Source of the DNA: Spiroplasma chrysopicola DF-1
Lineage (GTDB): Bacteria; Bacillota_I; Bacilli_A; Mycoplasmatales; Mycoplasmataceae
Reading direction: 5' to 3'
Assembly: GCF_000400935.1 (NCBI RefSeq)
Contig: NC_021280.1
Coordinates: 1,054,001 to 1,118,000, forward strand
DNA: 64,000 bases
Below the pieces are notes generated by a model. That model worked only from the letters and a program-made list of their open reading frames with translations. It made no database searches and was not told the DNA's origin. Position 1 is the first letter of the stretch. Each line of letters begins with the position of its first letter. This document shows positions 45,844 through 56,512 of this stretch, piece after piece. Made by a program: the position numbers and the translations under genes.

Positions 45844-48447
45844 TTATTTTAATTGATATCAAGATGTTCCTTCTGCCATGTCAACAGTTAATTTAACACT
45901 TAGTTTTGTTGAATTTTCCATTAAATCTTTCACCAAAGCTTTTACTTGTGTTAATTCTGTTTTTGGGATTTCAAAAATTAGTTCATCGTGAATTTGAGCA
46001 ATAATTTTTGTTTTTAACTTTAAACGTAGTAATTCTTGATCAATATTTTTTAAAGCAATTTTAATAATATCAGCCGCTGTTCCCTGAATTGGCATATTCA
46101 TTGCAATCCGTTTGCCAAATTCACGTTGCATATAATTAGCATCATTAATTTCTGGAACATAGCGTTTACGGTTAAACATTGTAACAACATAACCATTATT
46201 CTTACAAAACTCAACTTGGCTATCAATAAAATTTTTAATTGTCGGGAATTGTTGATAATAATTTTGAATAATTTCTTTTGCTTGCGGGACAGAAATATTT
46301 AAATCATTTGCTAGTCCAAAATCACTAATCCCATAAATAATTCCAAAATTAACTGCTTTTGCACTTCGACGAATTGCTGGGGTAATTTCCGCTCTTTTTA
46401 AATTGAAAATTTTCATCGCCGTATTAGTATGAATATCTTCACCAGCATTAAAAGCTGCTAACATATGGTCATCTTTTGACATATCAGCTAAAATTCGTAA
46501 TTCAATTTGTGAATAATCTGCTGATAATAAAATATTATCTTCCGATGAGACAACAAAAATTTTACGAACTTCTTTTTGAATTTCATCGCGAATACTAATA
46601 TTTTGCATATTAGGTTCAACTGAGGATAATCGTCCTGTTACTGTTAAAGTTTGTTTATAAATTGTATGAACTTTCCCATCTTGGAAAAGGTACTTTTCCA
46701 TGCCTTTTAAATATGTTGAATATAATTTTTGATATTTACGATAATCCAAAATTTTACTAATAATTGGGTGACTTAACTTAATTGTTTCTAAAACTTCTTG
46801 GGCTGTTGACCCTTTCTTGTAATCTTTTAATTGTAAATCTTGATACAATAATTCTGATAATTGTTTAGGAGAATTAGGATTCACTTCTTTATTGGCAATT
46901 GTATTAATTTCGCGGTTTAAATCATTAACAATTTGTTCAATTCGAACAGTTTGTTTTGATAACTCCTGTTGGTCAACTTTCACCCCTGCTCGTTCCATTC
47001 GTGCTAAAGCAAATGTTGTTGGCAATTCAATATCATAATACAACTGGTACTGATTATTATTTGTTAATAATGTAACAATCTTTTCGCGTAGCATGTGAAT
47101 GTAATTAGCTTTCTCCCCAATAAAGTAACTTAATTTATTAAGATCTGTTGGAATCGTTTTTTTAACCCCTTTACCATAAAATAATTCATCAGATAAAATT
47201 TGTTTTTTAGCAAATAAATTAATGTAATTATCAAGAGTATTTCTTGTATTTGAATTATAAATATAACCAGCTAACATCATGTCATAACTAATATTATTAA
47301 TGGTAATGTTATCACGCCCTAACCCAACAATTAAGCTTTTGGCGTTATAAGTAAATTTTTGATAATTTTCGTTTGCTAAAAAAGCGTGAAAACTTGTATC
47401 AAATTTAGCACTCGTGTAATCAAAATAGAAAATACCATGAGAATTAACAATCCCAAACCCAATAAGTTCTGAGAGATGATAATTTTCATCAAACAATTCT
47501 AAAAAAACAGTTGTCCCATCTTCATTTCATTGCTCATTTCATTCTGTAATAACTTTAACTTCTAAACTCTGTTTGACTGGTTCATTATTATTGTAAAGTT
47601 TTGTAACATAGGAATTCATATTATATTTTAAATAAAAATCTAGTAATTTTTCTTTGTTAACTTCTAGTTTACTAAAAGCAAAATCTCCTAAATCTAAATC
47701 ACATAAAATTGTTGCTACTTTTTTACATAATAACGCTTCATCTTGATGACTAATTAAATTATTTTTTAAATTACCCTTAATATTGTCAATATTTTGATAA
47801 ATATTTTCAATCGTTTGATATTCCTTAATTAGTTTAATCGCTGTTTTCCCACCAACTCCCGGAATTCCTTTTAAATTATCTGAGGGATCGCCCATTAAAC
47901 CTTTTAAATCAGGAACTTGTTCGGGACTAACTTCTCATTTATTTAATAGCGCTGTTTTATCAAAAATATCAGCACTATCCCCTTGGCGTGGGATTAAAAT
48001 ATTTGTTTTATCGGTAATTAATTGAAATAAATCTTTATCACTTGATAAAATATCAACATAATAGTTTTGCGCTTCAGCTTGTTTTGCTAAACAACCTAAT
48101 AAGTCATCCGCTTCATATCCTTCTTTTTCTAGGTATGGGATTTGGTAACTATCCAAAAATTCTTTGACAATTGGGAATTGTTGCACTAGTTCTTCTGGGG
48201 CTTTACTTCGTCCTGCTTTATAATCAGTAATTAAGTCATGGCGAAAATTAACTTTTCCTTTATCAAAAGCAACAACAACACTATAATAATTATTATCTTT
48301 TAAGATTTTATTTAACATATTAGCAAAAGCATAAACGGCATTCGTTGGGGTTCCATCTAAACTTTTTAACATTTCCCCGCTGTATGCTGTCGCATAAAAG
48401 GCGCGAAAGATTAATGAGTTTCCATCAATTAGTAAAATTTTATTCAT
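45844..48447 (-). CDS. polA: DNA polymerase I
   Basis: 867 aa. The 5'-3' exonuclease domain (~1-290) shows KILLIDGNSLIFRAFYA, the EGYEADDLL acidic cluster and GDPSDNLKGIPGVGGKTA helix-hairpin-helix. The middle 3'-5' exonuclease-like domain lacks the DxE motif (LELFDE in its place), so proofreading is unlikely, as in other Firmicutes. Polymerase motifs A (SADYSQIELRI, ~640), B (RRSAKAVNFGIIYG) and C (QIHDELIFE, ~815) are intact. The ATG at 48447 has AAGGAG 8 nt upstream. The final residues WYQLK follow a TGA-Trp. It removes RNA primers and fills gaps in repair. Confidence 0.97.
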
Positions 48448-48502
48448 TGTAATTTCTCCTTCCTTCAATTATAACTGATATAATTAATTTCAAAATTATT
48501 TC

Positions 48503-49264
48503 TTACCAAACTAAAAAAGAACCCCCACTCCCCGCGAGCATAACATGACTATAATTATTTTTTAAAGCTTGATATTTTTTCGCTAACTGCGGATTAAGAT
48601 CAAAAGCTGGCTGTTGAAGGATATTATAATAGTTATTATTTCTATTAACTAGTTTTTGATAATAATCATATTTTTGATCTAATTGTTGAAAAACTGCTTG
48701 GGCATATGAAGGAATTTCAGAATTAATAATCTTAACATTTGTGATGGCAAATTTTTTAATTTGTTTCTTTGTTAATAGTTTTATTTTATTACCAACCCCT
48801 GATACAACTGCTGGCTTTGCAAAATAGAAAAAAAGCGCATCAGAACCAAGTTGTTTAACAATTTTTTTAACTTTTTTTGTTAAAAAATTAATTTTAAAAA
48901 AAGTACAACATAGTTTAATTACCCCAACCGCATTACTAGCAGAAAAACCTAACCCTGATCCAACTAAACTATTTTTTTCAAGTTCAAAATGCAAGGGAAA
49001 TTCTCCAGTCTCTGGAAAAACCCTAACAAATAAATCGTAAGCCTTTAAGAGGCTATTATTATTGCAATCAATTAAAGGATTATTTGTTGTCACATACGTT
49101 TTAGCGATTGTACTTGGGGTTAAAATAATCCGGTCAAATTGTTTCTCATAGGGAAACATAATTGTTCTAACCTTATGAAGTTTTTGCCCTCGTTTTAATC
49201 TTTTAACATCAAGTTTTGTATTAATTTTACCAAAAGTTTTAATTTCAATTATTTTATTTGTCAT
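48503..49264 (-). CDS. ispE: 4-diphosphocytidyl-2-C-methyl-D-erythritol kinase (GHMP kinase)
   Basis: 253 aa. GHMP-kinase motifs: N-terminal KTFGKINTKLDV, ATP loop LVGSGLGFSASNAVG (~105-120), QLGSDALFF with the catalytic-type Asp, and C-terminal MLAGSGGSFLVW. IspE phosphorylates CDP-ME in the MEP pathway to isoprenoids, which spiroplasmas are known to have. The start is set at ATG 49264 (AAGGG upstream). A GTG at 49273 is an alternative. It overlaps rsmA by 16 nt. Confidence 0.87.
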   Translation of the reverse strand: MTNKIIEIKTFGKINTKLDVKRLKRGQKLHKVRTIMFPYEKQFDRIILTPSTIAKTYVTTNNPLIDCNNNSLLKAYDLFVRVFPETGEFPLHFELEKNSLVGSGLGFSASNAVGVIKLCCTFFKINFLTKKVKKIVKQLGSDALFFYFAKPAVVSGVGNKIKLLTKKQIKKFAITNVKIINSEIPSYAQAVFQQLDQKYDYYQKLVNRNNNYYNILQQPAFDLNPQLAKKYQALKNNYSHVMLAGSGGSFLVW

Positions 49265-50094
49265 GTTATTCACCCTTGGTAAATTTGATAAAAATCATTT
49301 AAGCTTAAATTTTCAGCCCGTAAATTTAGATTATATCCTAAATTATTTAAAACAGTTGTTGCTAGGGTTTTATCTTTTGTTATTGTAGCAAAATTATTTA
49401 AAATTGTTTTTCGCTTGTGGGCAAATAAAGTGCGAATAAATTCTAAAAATTTTGTTTCATTATCAATTACTAAGTTTTTTTTATTAAAAGTAAACGCCAA
49501 CACAATACTATCAACTTTTGGGACAGGAAAGAAATTATTTTTCCCAACTAAACAAACTTTCTTAATATCACAATAATATTGACAAACAACTGATAAATTA
49601 TTATATTGTTTATTATTTGGTTGGGCTAGAATTCGCTCGCCAACTTCTTTTTGCATCATTAAAATTAAAACTTTAATTTTTGGATTACTACTTGTTAACA
49701 ATTTAAAAATAATTGGGGAAGTAATATAGTAAGGTAAGTTTGAAATAACGTTAACAACGTTAAAATCATCAAATTCTGCTGCCAATAATTGATTAATATC
49801 AACTTTTAAAATATCAGCTTTAATAATTTTTAAATTTTGGTGGTGAGCATATTTTTGTTGTAAAAATAAAACAAGTTTAGGATCAATTTCAATCACAACA
49901 ACTTTGCCGGCTTTAATAATTATTTTATCGGTTAAAGCCCCCATTCCTGGCCCGATTTCAAGAATCGCTGTTTGTTCGGTGATGTTAGCAGCGTCAACAA
50001 TATTATTAATAATATGCTTATTTTTTAAAAAGTTTTGCCCTTTACTTTTTTGGGGAATAATATCTTGCTTATTGTATTTTGTTGTTTGTTGCAT
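49249..50094 (-). CDS. rsmA: 16S rRNA (adenine(1518/1519)-N6)-dimethyltransferase
   Basis: 281 aa. SAM motifs ILEIGPGMGALT (~45) and the catalytic NLPYYITSP (~115), with the N-terminal QNFLKNKHI typical of KsgA. It dimethylates two adenines in helix 45 of 16S rRNA. Two TGA-Trp codons near the end extend it past a standard-code stop, giving a tail GWITWQIK that overlaps ispE. The start overlaps rnmV by 26 nt, with GGAGG inside that gene. Confidence 0.95.
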
Positions 50095-50617
50095 TGTTTT
50101 TTTCCTCCAAAATTGTTCTAAGTTCTGTTTGTGTAATATTTAAATAAGTTAACCATTTATAAGTTTTTTTATTATTAACTGGTGGCCAATTATAATATGT
50201 TTGTAAAATTCGACGTTTATTACTATCCTCTACTATATTAACATATTCAGTTCAACTTAAACTAGGGTTATTATCGCCAGTAAATTGGATGACATTTCCT
50301 AAACTAGTTTTAATGTCCTCATCGCTAGCTTGGGCAATCCCCACTTTTTTATTACGAATCGCCTTATTTTTATCAATAAAAGCATGGTAACAATTATTAT
50401 CTAAATAACTGCTAACAATATCACGAATTTTTTGACCTGGATAATCAGGGTCGGTAAAAATAATAATTTTATTTGTTAAACTCAGTTTTTTAATTAATGC
50501 TAAAGTTGCTGGGGAAATTGCGCTGCCGCTTGTTTCAATTGTCGCAATGGTTGGAAAAATATTTTTTATTTTAGCAGTATCGGTTTTTCCTTCCACAACA
50601 ATGACTATTTTTTCCAC
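50069..50617 (-). CDS. rnmV: Ribonuclease M5
   Basis: 182 aa. TOPRIM domain: VIVVEGKTDTAKI near the N-terminus (metal Glu) and FTDPDYPGQKIR (DxD). RNase M5 matures the ends of 5S rRNA. The C-terminal half carries the TYKWLTYLNIT stretch of the family. Typical M5-KsgA gene pairing as in Bacillus. First gene of a minus-strand run; divergent from the first mreB. Confidence 0.93.
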
Positions 50618-50734
50618 AACTTTCCTCCAATAAAACTTTTCCTTATATTTATACCATTTTTGTAGTATAATTACATTACAGTATTATTTTAAAATATTAA
50701 ATTTAAATTAGAAAATTAGGAGGCATTAATAAAT

Positions 50735-51781
50735 ATGGCTAATTATAAATTTGGAAAAGAGTACTCATTTCTAGCACTAGATCTTGGAACAGCAAATACA
50801 ATTGCTTATGTTTCAGGACAAGGAATTGTCTATAATGAACCGTCATTAATGGCATATGATACATTGACTAACTCTTTAATAGCCTTGGGGACTGAAGCGT
50901 ATAAAATGATTGGGAAAACCCATGATCACATTCGAATGGTAACACCATTAGTAGATGGAGTTATTTCAGATATGGAAGCAGCCCAAGATTTACTAAAACA
51001 CATTTTTGGACGTTTAAAATTATCAAACATTTGAAAAAATGCGATTGTTGTTTTAGCATGTCCTAGTGGGGTTACTGAATTAGAACGTAGTGCATTAAAA
51101 GCAATTGCAAAAGATATGGGGGCAAGTTATGTTTTAGTTGAGGAAGAAGTAAAACTAGCAGCTTTAGGAGCTGGAATTAACATTGGTTTAGCACAAGGTA
51201 ACTTAGTAATTGATATTGGTGGGGGAACAACAGATATTGCGATTTTATCAGCAGGAGATATTGTTATTTCACGTTCAATTAAAGTGGCCGGAAATCATTT
51301 TGATGCAGAAATTCAAAAATACATTCGTGCAGAATACAACGTTTTAATCGGAATTAAAACAGCAGAACAAATCAAAAAAGATATTGGATCATTAATTAAA
51401 TTAGTAAATGAAAAACCAGTTCGTGTCTTTGGACGTGATATTATTACTGGTTTACCACGAGAAGTATTAGTAAAACCAGAAGAAATTAAAAACGTTTTAT
51501 TAGCACCATTCTCAAGAATTACTGATTTATTAGTTGAAGTGCTTGAACAAACACCACCTGAATTAGCGGGAGACGTAATCCGTAATGGAATTACAATTTG
51601 TGGTGGAGGAGCTTTAATTAGAGGAATTGTAAAATACTTTGAATCAATTTTCCAATTAAAAGTTCGTACAGCAACAGACCCATTAATGTGTGTAATTGAA
51701 GGAGCCAAAACTTACGAGAAAAAACTTGGTGCTTTAGTCGAGCGCATTGAATTAATCGATGCAACAGAATATAAAATTTAA
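50735..51781 (+). CDS. mreB: MreB actin paralog (MreB1/MreB4-like)
   Basis: 348 aa. Actin-fold ATPase: phosphate-1 DLGTANTIAY, VLVEEEVKLAALG (catalytic Glu region), phosphate-2 IDIGGGTTDIA, adenosine motif ICGGGALIRG. It is nearest to the paralog at 56513 (both share AAQDLLKHIF and GNHFD), so they are probably the MreB1/MreB4 group. Spiroplasma MreBs form the internal ribbon for helicity and kinking motility. AGGAGG lies 11 nt before the ATG. A strong terminator follows. Confidence 0.95.
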
Positions 51782-51806
51782 AGTGCGTTTGCACTTTTTT
51801 TATTTT
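51780..51806 (+). terminator. Terminator after first mreB
   Basis: AAAGTGC/GCACTTT hairpin with a GTTT loop and a T-run. Confidence 0.88.
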
Positions 51807-51916
51807 TACGGAAAAAATATAGGAAATATAAATAATTGCAAAATCTTCTATACTTTTTTTAAAATAAAAGGTAAAATCTTAGTGTACTTTTGCAATTTTA
51901 TTTTAGATAGTAAATA

Positions 51917-51944
51917 TTGCAAAATTAATTTCAACTTATATAAT
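51917..51944 (+). promoter_or_regulatory. Promoter of the second mreB
   Basis: -35 TTGCAA (51917-51922), 16-nt spacer, -10 TATAAT (51939-51944), leaving a ~77-nt leader. Confidence 0.65.
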
Positions 51945-52027
51945 AAAATTAATATATGGTGAAAAACATTATGTTAGATTTATATTAAATTATTTAAGTA
52001 TAAACTGTCGGAAGGAGAATTACTAAA

Positions 52028-53086
52028 ATGGCAATAACAGACGTATTAAAACAAACATTTAACATCCAACAAAGACCACCAAGAAAATTTATTGCAATTG
52101 ACTTAGGAACAACTAAATCAATCGCTTACATTTCAGGTAAAGGGATTATTTTTAATGAAGCATCAGTAATGGCTTACGAAGTTGGAACAAAAAAATTAGT
52201 TGCAATTGGTGATGATGCCAAAAAATTAATTGGAAAAACACACGATAAAATCGAGATTTTTACACCATTAAAAAATGGAGCAATTACAGATTTAAGTGTT
52301 GCTGAAGAATTTATTCAACATATCTGTAATAAAGCAAGAGTTGCTGACTTATGAAAAGGAGCAATTGTCTTAATTGCTTGCCCAAAAGGAGTAACAGATT
52401 TAGAAAAAAAAGCACTTATTGATATGTGTAAAAACTTAGGAGCAGATTTTGTTGAAGTTGAAGAAGACTCATTAATGAGTGCCTTAGGAGTTGGGGAAAA
52501 CATTTTTGCACCAAAAGGAACATTCATTCTTGATATTGGTGGGGGAAAATCAAGCTGTGCAATTATCTCAGCTGGTGGAATCGTTGAAAGCCGTTCAATT
52601 AAAATTGCTGGAAACTACATTGATGAAGAAATCATGAAATTTGTTCGTGCAAAACACACAATTTCAATTGGAATTGTAACTTCAGAACAAATTAAAAAAC
52701 AAATTGGATCATTATTTAAAACAAAAGATTCAAAAAAAATGGTAATCTTTGGTCGTGATGTTGTAACTGGAATGCCAAAAGAAACAGAAATTACAGATAC
52801 TGAAATTAGAAAATTATTAGTAAGTATCTTTGCTTCAATTACGGAGTTAGTTACTGATGTGTTAGAAAAAACACCTTCAGAATTAGCTGGTGATGCTGTT
52901 GCTAACGGAATTATTATTACTGGAGGTTCTTCACAAATTAGTGGAATGAAAGACTACTTTGCTGATTACTTCAAAATACCTGTACGTGTTGCAAAAAACA
53001 GCCAAACAGCTGTAATTGATGGATGCATCGCTTATGAAAAAAATATTCGTCAACGTCTAATTGATGAAAACAAAAAAAACAGATAA
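52028..53086 (+). CDS. mreB3: MreB actin paralog with altered active site (MreB3-like)
   Basis: 352 aa. Diverged from the other three: phosphate-1 is DLGTTKSIAY; the catalytic-Glu region reads VEEDSLM (147 is Asp where the others have Glu); and phosphate-2 is DIGGGKSSCA, with Lys174 in place of the conserved Thr. As I recall, such changes mark MreB3 of Spiroplasma, shown to differ in ATP hydrolysis or phosphate release. It has its own promoter and a terminator on either side, so it can be expressed alone. RBS GGAAGGAG. Confidence 0.92.
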
Positions 53087-53092
53087 AAATAC

Positions 53093-53146
53093 TAAACATC
53101 AAAATAAAACAAATAATAAAAAGTTTTATAACGATGTTTTTTTTAT
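53093..53146 (+). terminator. Terminator after MreB3-like gene
   Basis: Long interrupted stem: AAACATC...GATGTTT outside and ATAAAAC/GTTTTAT inside, then a T-run. Confidence 0.65.
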
Positions 53147-53239
53147 GCTTTCTCCCATTTTCTACAAGCAAAAAATCCTTCTTTTTAAAAATATGATATT
53201 ATTTAAATAATCAAAAATAATATTTGGGAGGATAACAAA

Positions 53240-53965
53240 ATGAAAAAAATACTAGCATTATTAGGATTAATTACCCTTTCAACTGCTCCAGTAACAAGTC
53301 TTGTTAGTTGCTCAACAATTGATTATAAAATTAAACATTCTTTTGCAAGTTGAACTTTTTCAACTAAAATTGATAGCCCAATTTATGGCCCTGTTTTTAA
53401 AGGTGGAGAAATTAATGATGATAAATGATTTTTCTACTGATTTATGGCCCAATACATGCATGCAGCTCAATATCAAAAAATTGATATTACTTTTTACCAA
53501 CTAACAAATAATACTGTTAGTTCAAACATTCCTGTCCCAGAAAGTTTAGATATTTGAGAATTACTTAATAATAAATTTTGATTTGAAACTATTGTTAATT
53601 TTGTAAATAATAATAAAATTAACCACTTATATTTAACAACTGTTTTAATTTACTTGGCGATTTATAATCCAATTATGGCTTTGACCCCTACCGCTTTATT
53701 TACAACCGATTATCATAATGGAATAATTAACATTGCATATAATTATGATAATATTGGGGAAATTAATGATTACAAGAAAAAAATGAAAAGTCAGTATGAA
53801 CAACTAATTAATGAAGAAATTAGTGTTAAATATCCTGATCTAATCCCCTATTTTTTATCGATTTCTGAAGCAAATAGTAAAATTGAACAATTAATTAATA
53901 GTCTAATCCAAGTAATGATTATCTTGCAAGCTAAATTTACAATAATTATTAATATTTTAACTTAA
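53240..53965 (+). CDS. Lipoprotein, unknown function
   Basis: 241 aa. The signal peptide MKKILALLGLITLSTAPVTS ends in the lipobox LVSC. The mature part is rich in Tyr, Asn, Ile and Trp and has no recognised domain. RBS GGGAGG before the ATG at 53240. Positioned between two mreB genes, but nothing in the sequence links it to MreB. Confidence 0.78.
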
Positions 53966-54075
53966 TTATTTTATTATTTTCTTATTAAGGTTAACAGCAA
54001 TATTGTGCATATCATTTTTATTTCGTGCTGTTAAGATATAACCATACCAATAAAATATTTAAGGAGGACGTAAAA

Positions 54076-54672
54076 ATGAAAATTTTATTAGTTGGTGCTC
54101 AAGGTCGGTTAGGAAAACATCTAATGACCGAACTAACAAAAGAAAACATCACAGTATTAGTTTTTAACGGTGACGCAAAAAGTCTAACCGCTTTGGAAGA
54201 ACAAGCAATTGGTGTTGAGGTAATTGTCTCAACAGTTGGAGCAAATAGTATTGAGGAGTTTGACTTAATTGCTCAAAATATTATTACTGTAGCTAAAGCC
54301 AATCATCAACGGGTAGTTTGAAGCGGTGGGGCTGCTTCATTATGAACAAAAGACAACACTCGCTTAGTTGATACACCAGTAAATGTCTTTCCAGAAGCAA
54401 TGCAAGGATGAATCCCTGCTGTCTTTGGCCATGCAAAAGTTTTAGAATTGTTTAAAAATAGTGAGATTGATTGATCATACATGTCTCCTGCGTTAGACTT
54501 TCAAGATGTTAACCCTTGTGGAAACTATTTAGCAAAAGCTAGTGACAAAGCTTTATACAATGCTAGTGGTATTAGTTTTGCAAGTTATGCAAATGGTGCT
54601 AAAGCATTAGCGGCAGAAATTATTAATCCCCAATTTATCCATCATCGTTTTACAATTATCGAGGAGTTTTAA
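54076..54672 (+). CDS. NAD(P)-binding Rossmann-fold protein
   Basis: 198 aa. N-terminal nucleotide-binding motif LVGAQGRLGKHLM, then VIVSTVGANS, RVVWSGGAASLW and WSYMSPALDF, as in the atypical short-chain dehydrogenase (YhfK/NmrA-like) group. The ATG at 54076 is chosen because AAGGAGG lies 7 nt upstream; an in-frame ATG upstream lacks a site. TAATG links its stop to the start of the next gene, a regulator, so the two are translationally coupled. Confidence 0.82.
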
Positions 54673-55214
54673 TGAACTTAGCAACAAACGAAGAATATCA
54701 AATTATTAAAGCAAAAAATCCTGCTTATCAGGGTTATTTTTGCTATGGTAATTTTAATACCAAAATTTTTTGCCTTGTAACTTGTAATTCAAAAAAACCA
54801 TTACAAAAAAATTGTATTATCTTTCAAAATATTACCGAAGCTTTTGCCAATAACTACCGCCCCTGTAAAGGGTGCACCCATATCCCAACCACCAAATATC
54901 AATACACAACGAACTGGATTATTGAATTAGAACAATATTTAAATGAAAACTATTATTATGATCTTAGTCTTGACTTTTTAGCTGATAATATTGGCATTAA
55001 CAAATATCATTTAGTCCATCGATTTAAAGCAGTTTATCAAACAACACCAATAAACTATTTAATTGAAAAACGTTTAGTAGCAGCATTAACTTTAATTAAA
55101 AATGGTTTATCAATTAGCGATGCTGCTTTTCGGGTTGGTTTTAAATCTTATCATTACTTTGCTCGTTGTTTCAAAAAACATTACCAATATTCTCCTGGGG
55201 AAATTAAAAAATAA
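54672..55214 (+). CDS. Ada-type zinc domain plus AraC helix-turn-helix regulator
   Basis: 180 aa. The N-terminal domain (~10-70) has the Ada methyl-accepting layout: YQGYFCYGNFNTKIFCLVTC with FCxxxC, then RPCKGC, giving four Zn-binding Cys. A C-terminal AraC-type double HTH (~85-178) includes LSLDFLADNIGINKYHL and the YHYFARCFKKHY signature. This matches the AdaA form, which senses DNA methylphosphotriesters and then activates genes. No O6-methylguanine methyltransferase domain is attached. The start overlaps the previous stop (TAATG). Confidence 0.85.
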   Translation: MNLATNEEYQIIKAKNPAYQGYFCYGNFNTKIFCLVTCNSKKPLQKNCIIFQNITEAFANNYRPCKGCTHIPTTKYQYTTNWIIELEQYLNENYYYDLSLDFLADNIGINKYHLVHRFKAVYQTTPINYLIEKRLVAALTLIKNGLSISDAAFRVGFKSYHYFARCFKKHYQYSPGEIKK

Positions 55215-55261
55215 TATCATTAATTTGATTAGAAACTAAATTTCTTTTTTTTCCGGAAATG

Positions 55262-55270
55262 TGTTATAAT
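55262..55270 (+). promoter_or_regulatory. Extended -10 promoter of the third mreB
   Basis: TGTTATAAT (TATAAT 55265-55270), about 110 nt before the start. The leader contains a small TTTGAC/GTCAAA inverted repeat. Confidence 0.6.
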
Positions 55271-55379
55271 ATTTGAGTATTGTATACTTTATATTCAAAC
55301 GAATAAAGCCATGCAATTCATTTTTTGACGAAAAGGTCAAAGTAAATATTTTATTAATTGTAGTAGGAGGAAAAAATTA

Positions 55380-56429
55380 ATGGCACTATTTAATAGTACA
55401 GGAAACAAAAAACCAACTTTCGTTTCTATGGACTTAGGAACTGCTAATACTTTAGTATACGTTGCTGGGTCAGGGATCGTTTATAACGAGCCTTCAATCG
55501 TTGCTTACAAAATTAAAGAAAACAGAATTATTGCTGTAGGTAATGAAGCATACAAAATGATTGGTAAAGGAAACAAATCAATTAGAATTGTTCGCCCAAT
55601 GGTTGACGGAGTTATTACAGATATTAGAGCAACTGAAGCTCAATTAAGATACATCTTTGGAAAATTACGTATTTCAAAACAATTACGTCACTCAATTATG
55701 TTATTAGCTTGTCCATCTGTAATTACAGAATTGGAAAAAGCAGCGTTGAAAAAAATCGCAACTAACCTAGGAGCAAACAAAGTCTTCGTTGAAGAAGAAG
55801 TTAAAATGGCTGCTCTTGGAGGAGGAGTTGATATCTACAAACCTGTTGGAAACTTAGTAGTTGATATGGGTGGGGGAACAACAGATATAGCTGTTATTGC
55901 TTCAGGAGATATTGTATTATCAAAATCAGTTAAAGTTGCTGGAAACTATTTAAATGATGAAATTCAAAAATTCATTCGTTCACAATATGGACTAGAAATT
56001 GGTTCAAAAACTGCTGAACAAATTAAAATTGAAATTGGATCATTATCAAAATATCCAGATGAAAGAAGAATGAAAGTGTATGGACGTGACGTAGTTTCAG
56101 GATTACCTCGTGAAATCGAAGTTACACCAGAAGAAATCAGAGAGGTATTAAAAGTACCAGTTTCAAGAATTATTGACTTAACAGTTCAAGTATTAGAAGA
56201 AACACCACCTGAATTAGCTGGAGACATCTTCAGAAATGGAATTACAATCTGTGGAGGGGGTGGCCTAATTAAAGGGGTTGACCGTTACTTTACAGATACA
56301 TTACAATTACCAGCAAAAATTGGTGAACAACCATTATTAGCTGTAATTAATGGTACTAAAAAATTCGAATCAGATATTTTTGATATTTTAAGACAAGAAG
56401 CTATGCACACTAAAGAATTAAATTACTAA
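55380..56429 (+). CDS. mreB: MreB actin paralog (MreB2/MreB5-like)
   Basis: 349 aa. DLGTANTLVY, VEEEVKMAALGGG, DMGGGTTDIAV and ICGGGGLIKG are all intact, so ATPase activity is expected. It differs from the 50735/56513 pair (KGNKSIRIVRPM, RATEAQLRYIFG), so it probably belongs to the MreB2/MreB5 group; MreB5 is reported as needed for helicity and motility in S. citri. AGGAGG precedes the ATG. The next mreB starts 83 nt later without a terminator, so the two are probably co-transcribed. Confidence 0.95.
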   Translation: MALFNSTGNKKPTFVSMDLGTANTLVYVAGSGIVYNEPSIVAYKIKENRIIAVGNEAYKMIGKGNKSIRIVRPMVDGVITDIRATEAQLRYIFGKLRISKQLRHSIMLLACPSVITELEKAALKKIATNLGANKVFVEEEVKMAALGGGVDIYKPVGNLVVDMGGGTTDIAVIASGDIVLSKSVKVAGNYLNDEIQKFIRSQYGLEIGSKTAEQIKIEIGSLSKYPDERRMKVYGRDVVSGLPREIEVTPEEIREVLKVPVSRIIDLTVQVLEETPPELAGDIFRNGITICGGGGLIKGVDRYFTDTLQLPAKIGEQPLLAVINGTKKFESDIFDILRQEAMHTKELNY

Positions 56430-56512
56430 AATTTAATTAGTGTTAAAGTTATCACAATTTATTAATTAAATTGTAATTAAGGTACTTAAAAATTATTAAG
56501 GAGGAAAATAGC

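Noticed and set aside
49264-49273. GTG start for ispE and a TGA stop for rsmA at 49270
   Set aside because: TGA is Trp, so rsmA continues to 49249; ATG at 49264 has the better-placed AAGGG, though GTG is not excluded.
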